Below, piece after piece: positions 57,705 to 64,000 of a stretch of 64,000 nucleotides of DNA. The first letter of the stretch is position 1, and each line of letters begins with the position of its first letter. Source of the DNA: Poriferisodalis sp965198245 (GTDB taxonomy: Bacteria > Actinomycetota > Acidimicrobiia > Acidimicrobiales > Poriferisodalaceae); assembly GCF_965198245.1 (NCBI RefSeq), contig NZ_OZ240249.1, positions 3,224,001 through 3,288,000 of the forward strand. The letters are read 5' to 3'. The notes below the pieces were generated by a model. It did not search any database and was not told the origin of the DNA. It saw only the letters and a program-made list of their open reading frames with translations. Made by a program: the position numbers and the translations under genes.

Positions 57705-60494
57705 ATGAGGCCCCCCAGGCGCAGATGGGCTGTGTCCGCAGCGTTTGCTGCGGTGGCGCTGCTGGCGGCGTTGTTGTCGCCTGCTGTGGGGGCGTCGTCT
57801 AGCTCTTTGCATCCCAAGGGGCTGTCCGCGTCGCTGGCGGGCAGCGACGTGTCCAACGACGCACTTACTTTCACCACCTCGAATTGGGACACAACCCAGA
57901 CCGTCACCGTCACCGCTGCCGACGACGGCGACGACGACGAAGCACCCGTCAACCTCACCCACACGGCTGCCAGCGGCGACGCCGACTATGACGACAGCAG
58001 CGTCGACTCGGTCAGGGTCGCCATCGCCGAGAACGACACTGCCGAGATCACCGTGTCGGCCGCGCAGCTGACGGTGGACGAGATCGGCACCGGCACGTAC
58101 ACCGTCGTGCTGTCGCATCCGCCGGCCAGCGAGGTGACCATCAAAGTCACCGGCGCCGATGACGTGAGCACCAATCCGTCCCAGCTTGTCTTTGACGCGT
58201 CGACATGGGACACGCCCCAGACCGTCACCGTGATCGCCGGCAACGACGACGACGCCTACGACGACACCGTCGAGATCGCTCACACCGTCGTCGAGGGCAG
58301 CGCCGAGGAGTACTTCGAGCTCACTGTCGCCTCCGTCACTGTCACCGTGACGGACGCAGACACCGCGGGCCTGAGCGTCTCGCCCGGTGGCATCGGGATC
58401 CTCGAGGAAGGAAGCGGTACCTACACCGTCGAGCTGACCAGCGAGCCATCCGATGAGGTGACCGTTGGCATTCCCGGAGGCGGGCCGGTGGTGACGGTGG
58501 AGCCCGCAATCCTCACGTTTACGGCGGACAACTGGGACAAACCGGTGACGGTCACAGTGACCATCGCCCACGACGACAACACCAACAGCGAAAACGATGC
58601 TCTCACCCACACCACCGACAGCGACGCCCCCGACTACAAGGGCGTGAACGCCGACATCGCGGTCGACGTCACCGACAACGATGCTGCTGGTGTGGTGCTG
58701 TCACCGCTGTATCTGACGGTGAACGAGGGCGAGACCGGTGCCTACACCATGTCGCTCGCGCAAGCACCCACAGCCGACGTGACCATCGAGGTCACAGGCC
58801 CGGCCGGCGTCGTCACCGTCAACGACGGCGAAACCGCCAGCGTGACGTTCACCCCCTCGAACTGGAATCGGCCCCAAAGGGTGACAGTTGCGGCGGCCCA
58901 GGACGACAACGACAACGACGGCACGTTCTCGATCTCGCACCGCATTGTTGCGGGCGACGCCACCGAGTACGACGGCGTCGCCGGCAACGACGTGGTTGTG
59001 ACGATCCTCGACGACGACGGTCCCGGACTCCGGATCAACACCGAGGAGCTCTCGGTCGCCAGGGGCCGTTCCACCGTCTACACCGTCAGCCTCAACAGCG
59101 CTCCCGACCCTGGTGCGGTGCTCAACAGCTCGCCGCCTCAGTTCGAGGCGCCCGAGGTCAGGACCGACCTTGGCTCCAGACCGCCAACCGACGTGGACGT
59201 GACGATCTATGCGGCAGACGATCTGTCGGTGGAGCCGACGGTCCTCAGATTCACGCCGTCGAACTGGCATGTGCCCCAGCAGGTCAGGGTGACCGCCAAT
59301 GGTGCTGCGGCCGACTCCAGGTTCACGATCGTGCATGCAATCGCAGGCCCCACCCACTACGCCGACGTCAGCAACGCGGGCCTCGGCCTGATCGTGCGAC
59401 GAAGTTCGGGCAACGGTTCCGGCTCAGGCACTTCCGGCTCAGGCACTTCCGGCTCAGGCACTTCCGGCTCAGGCACTTCCGGCTCGGGCGGCGGTTCGGG
59501 CGGCGGTGGCGGCAGCAGCGATTTTGATGTGGGTGTCGCGACCTTTGTGGTAGCCAATGGGTGGAGTGCTGCTGATGTGGGCGTGGCGTCGGTGCTCGCG
59601 GCGCGTACCTCCGATGCGGTGGTGCTCTACACCGCGGGCGACGAGCTGTCCGAAGAGACCAGGGCGCTGTTGCGCGAAGCGCTGCCTGCTGAGGTGGTCA
59701 TCGTGGGCGGCACTGCGGCGGTGTCGCGTGATGTCCGCACCCAGATCCGTGCCGCGTCGTCGGAATCAGGCCTCGCGCGTGTGTCGGGCGAGGACCGCGC
59801 CGACACCGCAGCGGCCACAGCACGCCGCATCCTGGGCGCGCCGTCGGGGGCAGGCCGTGTGACGTTGGTGGTGACCAATGGCTGGTCGCCGCCTGACATC
59901 GGCGCAGCCACAGCGCTGGCTGCGCGCAGCGGCCGCTCAGCAGTGCTCTACACCCAGCACGATGTGCTGCCTGAAGCCTCCGCGGCGCTGCTGCGCGACT
60001 ACGACGTTGCGCGGGTGATCCTCATCGGAGGCACCGCCGCGATCAGCGGCGAGGTGCACGACGCGGTCGCTGCGGCGGCGGGCGATGCCAGCATCTCACG
60101 CCTGACGGGCGCCGACCGCGTCGACACTGCCGCTGCGGCGGCCCGGCGGGTGCTGGGCAACCCCGCCGCGGCGCCCGACGGCGTCACCTTGGTGATCGCG
60201 AACGGCTGGTCCGCGCCCGATGTCGGCGTCGCAGCGGCATTGGCGGCAGCGACGGAGAACTCCGCAGTCGCCTACACCGCACAAGGCACCTTGCCCGAGG
60301 CGACCGCGGCGCTGATCCGCGACTACCGGGTCGGCCAGGTCATCATCGTGGGCGGCCGCGCAGCCATCGCCAACGACGTACGAACAGCCATCACCCAGAC
60401 TGCGCCCGACAACGCCGACGTCCGGCGCATCACCGGCCAGACCCGCACCGAAACCGCCGTGCGCGCCGCACGACGCATCCTCGCAAACCTCTGA
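57705..60494 (+). CDS. Exported surface protein: Calx-beta-like repeats plus three CWB2 domains
   Basis: 929 residues. A signal peptide (MRPPRRRWAVSAAFAAVALL to about residue 28) is followed by four or five 90-110-residue beta-sandwich repeats of Calx-beta type (LTVNEGETGAYTMSLAQAPT; FTPSNWNRPQRVTVAAAQDD). A Gly/Ser/Thr linker made of a 15-bp repeat leads to three cell-wall-binding 2 domains (VVANGWSAADVGVASVLAA; VIVGGTAAVSRDV), which attach proteins to wall polymers. No sortase motif or membrane anchor. It is likely displayed on the cell surface, with adhesion as one option. Start chosen at 57705 for the signal peptide. Confidence 0.85.
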   Translation: MRPPRRRWAVSAAFAAVALLAALLSPAVGASSSSLHPKGLSASLAGSDVSNDALTFTTSNWDTTQTVTVTAADDGDDDEAPVNLTHTAASGDADYDDSSVDSVRVAIAENDTAEITVSAAQLTVDEIGTGTYTVVLSHPPASEVTIKVTGADDVSTNPSQLVFDASTWDTPQTVTVIAGNDDDAYDDTVEIAHTVVEGSAEEYFELTVASVTVTVTDADTAGLSVSPGGIGILEEGSGTYTVELTSEPSDEVTVGIPGGGPVVTVEPAILTFTADNWDKPVTVTVTIAHDDNTNSENDALTHTTDSDAPDYKGVNADIAVDVTDNDAAGVVLSPLYLTVNEGETGAYTMSLAQAPTADVTIEVTGPAGVVTVNDGETASVTFTPSNWNRPQRVTVAAAQDDNDNDGTFSISHRIVAGDATEYDGVAGNDVVVTILDDDGPGLRINTEELSVARGRSTVYTVSLNSAPDPGAVLNSSPPQFEAPEVRTDLGSRPPTDVDVTIYAADDLSVEPTVLRFTPSNWHVPQQVRVTANGAAADSRFTIVHAIAGPTHYADVSNAGLGLIVRRSSGNGSGSGTSGSGTSGSGTSGSGTSGSGGGSGGGGGSSDFDVGVATFVVANGWSAADVGVASVLAARTSDAVVLYTAGDELSEETRALLREALPAEVVIVGGTAAVSRDVRTQIRAASSESGLARVSGEDRADTAAATARRILGAPSGAGRVTLVVTNGWSPPDIGAATALAARSGRSAVLYTQHDVLPEASAALLRDYDVARVILIGGTAAISGEVHDAVAAAAGDASISRLTGADRVDTAAAAARRVLGNPAAAPDGVTLVIANGWSAPDVGVAAALAAATENSAVAYTAQGTLPEATAALIRDYRVGQVIIVGGRAAIANDVRTAITQTAPDNADVRRITGQTRTETAVRAARRILANL
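59420..59479 (+). repeat. 15-bp tandem repeat x4 coding a Gly/Ser/Thr linker
   Basis: Four exact units of GGCTCAGGCACTTCC giving GSGTS repeats between the beta-sandwich and wall-binding parts. Unit size keeps the frame, so linker length can vary. Confidence 0.95.
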
Positions 60495-60720
60495 GCACAG
60501 GACACTCGCGCTGACACCGTCTCGGGCCTGACCCCGGGCACCACCTACACCGCCGAAGCCCTGTTCCGGCTCGTGTCCGAAGAGAAATACATCGGCGGCC
60601 AAGGCGCCGGCGTCAAGCCTGAGAACTTCATCCCCACCTTCGACGGCGGCTTCTACCCCGGCGGCATCTGGTCACCCGCACACCTCGTCGGCACCGTCAC
60701 CTTCACCACCGACCCATAAC
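60495..60720 (+). pseudogene. FN3-like domain remnant, in frame after the CWB2 gene stop
   Basis: Directly after the TGA at 60492-60494 the same frame stays open to a TAA at 60718. It includes DTVSGLTPGTTYTAEALFRL, a fibronectin-III-like end, then GGFYPGGIWSPAHLVGTVTF. There is no start codon or ribosome-binding site. It is probably the tail of an older surface gene whose body was replaced, or a readthrough extension. Confidence 0.55.
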
Positions 60721-60748
60721 CGAACAATCGGCACCCTGATCTGTACTG

Positions 60749-62077
60749 TCAGCCGGGTGATGCGCTTCGGGTCTGTCGAATGTGCTTGCGCGCGGCGCTG
60801 ATGGATGCGAGGCATTCGCTGGTTCGACGTTGGACTCGCTGTGCGAATTCTTCGGTCTCGGACGCTGTTTGCAGGTCGTCAGGCAGGGTGCGTATTGCTG
60901 AGTCCATGGCGGCGGGCAGTCCCGAAGCGAGTTCTTCTGCACGTTGCGCGAGTTCTCCTGGGGGAAGCCGCAGCCGCTTGGCCATGTCCCCGAGTGCCTG
61001 TTTCGAGCCGGCCGAATAGACCGTGAACGTGCTGCCATAGCGCATCGCCATGTTCGCTTCGCCGATCTTGGGGCGTCTGAACATCAGCGAGGAATTGACG
61101 TCGTACAACGGGGCCAGATGGATCGTGCTCGGGGTGTGCACGATGCTGTAGTTCCTCGCGTGCGCATCCCGGTTGATGACCAGCCACGAATAGATGAGAG
61201 CATCGGCGAAACTTCGCAGGTCCTTGTCAGGATCAGTGGAGTTCTGTCGAAGCAGATCGCCGATCTGGGACATTCCCGGACCGCCGCTGTGCTCGTACTT
61301 GCGGTTCCCGTCCAGGCCCAGCGCTTGGCACAGGTCCTCTTGGTGGATGCGTGCCCACAGCCCGTTGCCGTATGCGCGGTCGTAGCGTTCCACGACGAGT
61401 GCCGTCGCGGTGCCGTGCCGCTCGAGATGCGACGGCGCTGTGTTCAGACCGAGGCGGCCCGCAGCGCTCAGACACAGGTGCTCGCCAACAGCGACCATGG
61501 CGCCGGCGCGGGACCTGGGCTTGAAGATGTGAGTCGTCGGCACATTGCCGTACGGGCGGCCCCATCCCCCGTCGACTCGATGCAATGCGATCTTCGATTG
61601 AAATCCTCCGAGGCTGAAGTACGGCTCGACGTCGTTCGAGTGCCATGCGTCCGGGTCGGCGACGACAGCGTCGAGTTCGCGTTCGACCTGCGCTGTGCTC
61701 AGTGCATCGATGCCGCTGGCCCGATCCGCGAGAAGGTCCTCTGCGCCGGCCGGGCAGAACTGCACAGCGCCGGCGCAGTCGAAGCCGATCTTCGTCGACA
61801 GCAGGCCGAAGGGGGATCGCTGACGCACATCTTCCCTCGCGTACCAACGACTCAGGACATTCGGGTTGTCGGGCAGCAGCGAATGAACCCAACGCTCGAC
61901 TGTGCGACGTCCGTACGCTCGATCCGTGAACGGCATCGAGAGCGAGAGCGGGACGGCCGCGGGAACGTCCATGTAGTCATCCGCGTATGCGATCGACAGG
62001 CCGCCATCGATGTTGCTGCTCAGTCGGGCTGCGGCGTGCCCGTGCATCAGGACCGTCAGGTCCGCCGAGCCGTTCAT
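60749..62077 (-). CDS. hipA: HipA-family Ser/Thr kinase toxin
   Basis: 442 residues from the ATG at 62077. HipA N-terminal subdomain (SLPFTDRAYGRRTVERWVHS-like, here LSMPFTDRAYGRRTVERWVH; LLPDNPNVL), then PYFSLGGFQSKIAL, the loop with a phosphorylatable Ser/Gly-rich segment, THIFKPRSR, and the catalytic area SWLVINRDAHARNYSIV with LAPLYDVNSS. HipA kinases phosphorylate aminoacyl-tRNA synthetases and slow growth. The catalytic Asp and metal site look intact. The ORF extends 100 codons upstream through the antitoxin in another frame; that part is not used. It overlaps hipB by 4 bp. Confidence 0.9.
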   Translation of the reverse strand: MNGSADLTVLMHGHAAARLSSNIDGGLSIAYADDYMDVPAAVPLSLSMPFTDRAYGRRTVERWVHSLLPDNPNVLSRWYAREDVRQRSPFGLLSTKIGFDCAGAVQFCPAGAEDLLADRASGIDALSTAQVERELDAVVADPDAWHSNDVEPYFSLGGFQSKIALHRVDGGWGRPYGNVPTTHIFKPRSRAGAMVAVGEHLCLSAAGRLGLNTAPSHLERHGTATALVVERYDRAYGNGLWARIHQEDLCQALGLDGNRKYEHSGGPGMSQIGDLLRQNSTDPDKDLRSFADALIYSWLVINRDAHARNYSIVHTPSTIHLAPLYDVNSSLMFRRPKIGEANMAMRYGSTFTVYSAGSKQALGDMAKRLRLPPGELAQRAEELASGLPAAMDSAIRTLPDDLQTASETEEFAQRVQRRTSECLASISAARKHIRQTRSASPG

Positions 62078-62310
62078 GGCGTCGGGAGCTCCTCGAATGT
62101 GAGGCTGAGGTCGAGTGCTCTGGTGAGGCGCATGATGTTGTCGAGCTCGGCGCCGGTGTGGCCGCGTTCGAGCCGTCCGATCCATCGTCTCGAGACGCCT
62201 GCTTGGCGGGCGAGCTGTGCTTGGGTGAGTCCGGCGGATTCGCGCAGCCTGCGTACTTCTTGGCCGAACTGGCCCACTGTCCGCATGGGCCTGAGACGCC
62301 GGGTGGGCAT
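62074..62310 (-). CDS. hipB: HipB-like XRE antitoxin
   Basis: 78 residues from the ATG at 62310; a start at 62286 (MRTVGQFGQEVRRLRESAG) is equally possible. The helix-turn-helix is LTQAQLARQAGVSRRWIGRLERG. It would bind the toxin and repress the operon. The gene precedes hipA with an ATGA overlap, the usual antitoxin-first order. No strong ribosome-binding site is seen, so the transcript may be leaderless. Confidence 0.88.
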   Translation of the reverse strand: MPTRRLRPMRTVGQFGQEVRRLRESAGLTQAQLARQAGVSRRWIGRLERGHTGAELDNIMRLTRALDLSLTFEELPTP

Positions 62311-62330
62311 GAGCACATCGTATCGTGTGG

Positions 62331-62398
62331 CACAGATATGTCCCACTCGGCTGTCTGGCACCGATCTGTGTCATCAATGGGGATGTAATCGATCTGTG
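62331..62398 (-). promoter_or_regulatory. Repeated half-sites upstream of hipB, possible operator
   Basis: CACAGAT at 62331-62337 and its complement ATCTGTG at 62364-62370 and 62392-62398, about 28-33 bases apart, lie just before hipB. HipB proteins autoregulate through spaced inverted half-sites. Pattern only. The rest of 62311-62727 is covered by the leader duplication. Confidence 0.4.
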
Positions 62399-62557
62399 CT
62401 ATCCGAGCCGCGCTCGACGCGGCTCGGCCTCACTGAGCCTGCGCGAACCGGCGCCCAACCGGCCTGCGGATCTGAGTGTGCGGGCGTTCGGGTGCGCGTC
62501 AGCCGCAACCGCGGCGACAGGCGAAATGGCCGATATATGCGGTATGCTCATATGTAG

Positions 62558-62587
62558 TTGAATTGTTCTGGATAGATCCTGTAGGGT
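62558..62587 (+). promoter_or_regulatory. Putative promoter of the second surface protein
   Basis: TTGAAT (62558-62563), 18-base spacer, TAGGGT (62582-62587), matching the boxes before the first surface protein. Confidence 0.4.
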
Positions 62588-62710
62588 GCGGTGGTCAGCA
62601 GTCAATTCGGGTCCCGGGTGCTGTGCGGCCATGAGCCGCTTCGAGCCTACTCAGGGTCCCAAGGCCGTCTTGGAGTTCGTCCGTGATGTTCGACGCCCGC
62701 CTGTCTCAGA

Positions 62711-62723
62711 CCCCCCCCCCCCC
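62711..62723 (+). repeat. Homopolymer of 13 C next to the start codon, copy 2
   Basis: Thirteen C, ending 4 bases before the ATG at 62728. Same length and place as the run at 57687-57699. Confidence 0.9.
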
Positions 62724-62727
62724 TCGA

Positions 62728-64000
62728 ATGAGTCGGCTCAAGCGCAGACGGTCGGTGCCCGCGGCGCTGGCGGCGATGGCGCTCGCAGCAGCAGTGCTGT
62801 CTCCTGCCGTGGGGGCGTCTGCTAGCTCGCTGCATCCCAAGGGGCTGTCCGCTCAGCTCCAAGACGGCGTAGTCACCCTGAGCTGGAACGCGCCGGTCGA
62901 CGACGCCGGGTCGGTGACGGGCTATCAAGTGCTGCGCCGCCGCCCCGGCGTGGACGCCGTCGGCACGTTCCATGTCGTGGCCGACGACACCGCCACCGGC
63001 GACGTCTCGTTCGTCGATCGCTGCGCGGATCAGCCCGGCACCGCGTACACCTATCGGGTCAAAGCGCGCCGCGGCGACCAGCTCAGCCGCTGGGGCAACT
63101 ACTCGCGAGTGAACCTGGCCGCCGACTACGTCGCGGCTGACCCTGTGACCGGCTGCGACCCCGACACCGGCGCACCCCCCACCGACCCCGACCCCGACAA
63201 CAGCGACAACGGCGACCCCGACAACGGCGAACTCGCACCCGAACCCGAACCCGACCCTGACCCCGATCCCGAACCCGACCCTGACCCCGATCCCGACCCT
63301 GACCCTGATCCCAGCAACGACGACGGCGATCCCGACAACGGCGACGACGGCAACGACGGCGATCCCGACGACGGCGACGGCGGCGACGGCGACGGCGGCG
63401 ATCCCCGCTCGGCGGTCACGGTGGACACCAGCGACCTGCCAGACAAGCAGTTCGTGCCTCCGCCCGACGACGGCGAGGAAGGGGTCGTGGTGCGGTCCTC
63501 GCATCCGAGTTCGACAGCGGTTCCTGAGAACTGGGCCCTCACGCCCAGCGGCCTCAACGTCGGCGACGAGTTCCGGCTCTTGTTCCTCACCCATACCGGC
63601 AGCCGCCGCCCGAACTCTGCTGACATCGCCGACTACAACGCCTACACCCAAGGCCAGGCCAACGCGGGCAGCGCCCATTCGGCCATCAAGCCTTACGCGT
63701 CGGGTTTCCGGGTGGTTGCCAGCACCGCCGACGTCGATGCACGCGACAACACCTCGACCACCTACACCGACACCGACAAGGGCGTGCACATCTACTGGCT
63801 GAACGGCTCCAAGATCGCCGACGGCTACCAGGACTTCTACGACGGCTCCTGGGACGACGAGGCCAACCCCAGGCGCCGCCAGGGCACCCGCTGGGTCCCC
63901 GTGAACCGCCGTGTGTGGACCGGCAGTTTCAACAACGGGACGGCCAAAGGCTCGACCGCGCTGGGCAGGAGCAACGTCGAGGTCGGACGTCTCAACAATT
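62728..64000 (+). CDS. Exported surface protein with FN3 domain (C-terminus beyond window)
   Basis: The frame is open from the ATG to the window end, about 424 residues. A signal peptide (MSRLKRRRSVPAALAAMALA, to about residue 29) is followed by a fibronectin-III-like domain (residues 35-120; VTLSWNAPVDDAGSVTGYQV; AYTYRVKARRGDQLSRWGNY). A long Asp/Pro/Glu/Gly repeat linker follows (about 150-230). Then comes a module starting PENWALTPSGLNVGDEFRLL with GFRVVASTADVDARDNTSTT and KGVHIYWLNGSKIADGY, of unknown function. Probably a cell-surface protein; any wall anchor would be outside the window. Confidence 0.85.
   Translation, partial: MSRLKRRRSVPAALAAMALAAAVLSPAVGASASSLHPKGLSAQLQDGVVTLSWNAPVDDAGSVTGYQVLRRRPGVDAVGTFHVVADDTATGDVSFVDRCADQPGTAYTYRVKARRGDQLSRWGNYSRVNLAADYVAADPVTGCDPDTGAPPTDPDPDNSDNGDPDNGELAPEPEPDPDPDPEPDPDPDPDPDPDPSNDDGDPDNGDDGNDGDPDDGDGGDGDGGDPRSAVTVDTSDLPDKQFVPPPDDGEEGVVVRSSHPSSTAVPENWALTPSGLNVGDEFRLLFLTHTGSRRPNSADIADYNAYTQGQANAGSAHSAIKPYASGFRVVASTADVDARDNTSTTYTDTDKGVHIYWLNGSKIADGYQDFYDGSWDDEANPRRRQGTRWVPVNRRVWTGSFNNGTAKGSTALGRSNVEVGRLNN

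Larger units (their letters stand above)
57414..57840 (+). repeat. Leader/signal-peptide duplication, copy 1
   Basis: From the last bases of the helicase gene (GACGCGGCTCGGCCTCGCTG) through promoter, leader, poly-C run and signal peptide, this segment is clearly similar to 62406-62850. Both encode SPAVGAS then SSLHPKGLSA. The 225 bp after the helicase stop hold no separate gene. A small hairpin, GCGGC-GTTGG-GCCGC near 57601, keeps its stem but changes its loop in the other copy. Confidence 0.85.
62406..62850 (+). repeat. Leader/signal-peptide duplication, copy 2
   Basis: Similar to 57414-57840, including a stray piece of the helicase 3' end (GCGCTCGACGCGGCTCGGCC, 62407-62426), the promoter-like boxes, the poly-C run and the signal-peptide coding region. 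Confidence 0.85.

Noticed and set aside
57473..57802. 109-codon ORF across the first surface-protein leader
   Set aside because: It crosses the promoter, the C run and the signal peptide in the wrong frame; it is only relevant as the alternative frame for phase variation.
60944..62557. 537-codon plus-strand ORF opposite hipA
   Set aside because: Shadow of hipA, which has recognisable kinase motifs on the minus strand.
1..64000. tRNA, rRNA and tmRNA genes
   Set aside because: None was recognised on either strand by eye; a tRNAscan-SE or Infernal run would settle it.

Overview
The window reads as chromosomal DNA of a high-GC actinobacterium, most likely in or near the class Acidimicrobiia. 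The evidence is a gene order resembling the translation and cell-envelope supercluster of Mycobacterium and Streptomyces (coaD, SepIVA-like, DUF177, rpmF, plsX, acpP, rnc, smc, ftsY, ffh, rpsP, rimM, trmD, rplS, yraN, comM, dprA, xerC, M23, rpsB, tsf, pyrH, frr, cdsA, dxr, rseP, ispG, rimP, nusA, infB, rbfA, truB, ribF). Actinobacterial markers are also present: a DUF222/HNH gene, a SepIVA-like protein, a small HWHxxCW zinc protein and GTP-type PEP carboxykinase. The class assignment is inference.

Layout. (1) 1-5.1 kb is a mobile and decayed zone. It holds an IS110-type transposase cut by the window edge, and a DUF222/HNH endonuclease gene broken by a complete IS256-type element (25-bp terminal repeats, 8-bp target duplication) and by a separate 1-base frameshift, followed by several minisatellite-like tandem repeats. 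(2) 5.1-40.7 kb is almost entirely minus-strand housekeeping genes, many overlapping by 4 bases (ATGA or GTGA), transcribed from coaD toward ribF. They cover ribosome maturation and translation factors, isoprenoid and phospholipid synthesis, SRP targeting, SMC and DNA uptake/recombination. Only two tiny plus-strand genes interrupt it (25.8-26.1 kb). (3) 40.8-47.6 kb holds rsmD, recG, a FakA-like fatty-acid kinase, a short cold-shock-like protein and pckG. (4) 47.7-57.4 kb is accessory. A two-gene ATPase plus PD-(D/E)XK-like nuclease module is flanked by an exact 39-bp direct repeat. Next come a small membrane protein, a DUF4145-like protein, an alpha-methylacyl-CoA racemase-like enzyme and a BtuF-like binding protein. 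A three-gene TIGR04255/HTH/unknown operon is bracketed by inverted transposase remnants and preceded by a 17-bp inverted repeat. A UvrD-like helicase closes the region. (5) 57.4-64 kb encodes two large exported surface proteins with duplicated promoters, leaders and signal peptides. Each carries a run of 13 C residues a few bases before its ATG. A HipBA toxin-antitoxin pair lies between them.

The most interesting candidates for undescribed biology are the ATPase-nuclease cassette with its att-like repeat, the TIGR04255 operon with its hairpin/operator, and the duplicated poly-C leaders that look able to phase-vary. A recurrent trait is short tandem repeats that sit on, or are translated into, gene 3' ends (truB, nusA, DUF177 gene, zinc-ribbon gene), plus a dispersed 60-70 bp repeat, one copy of which occupies the rimM 5' end.
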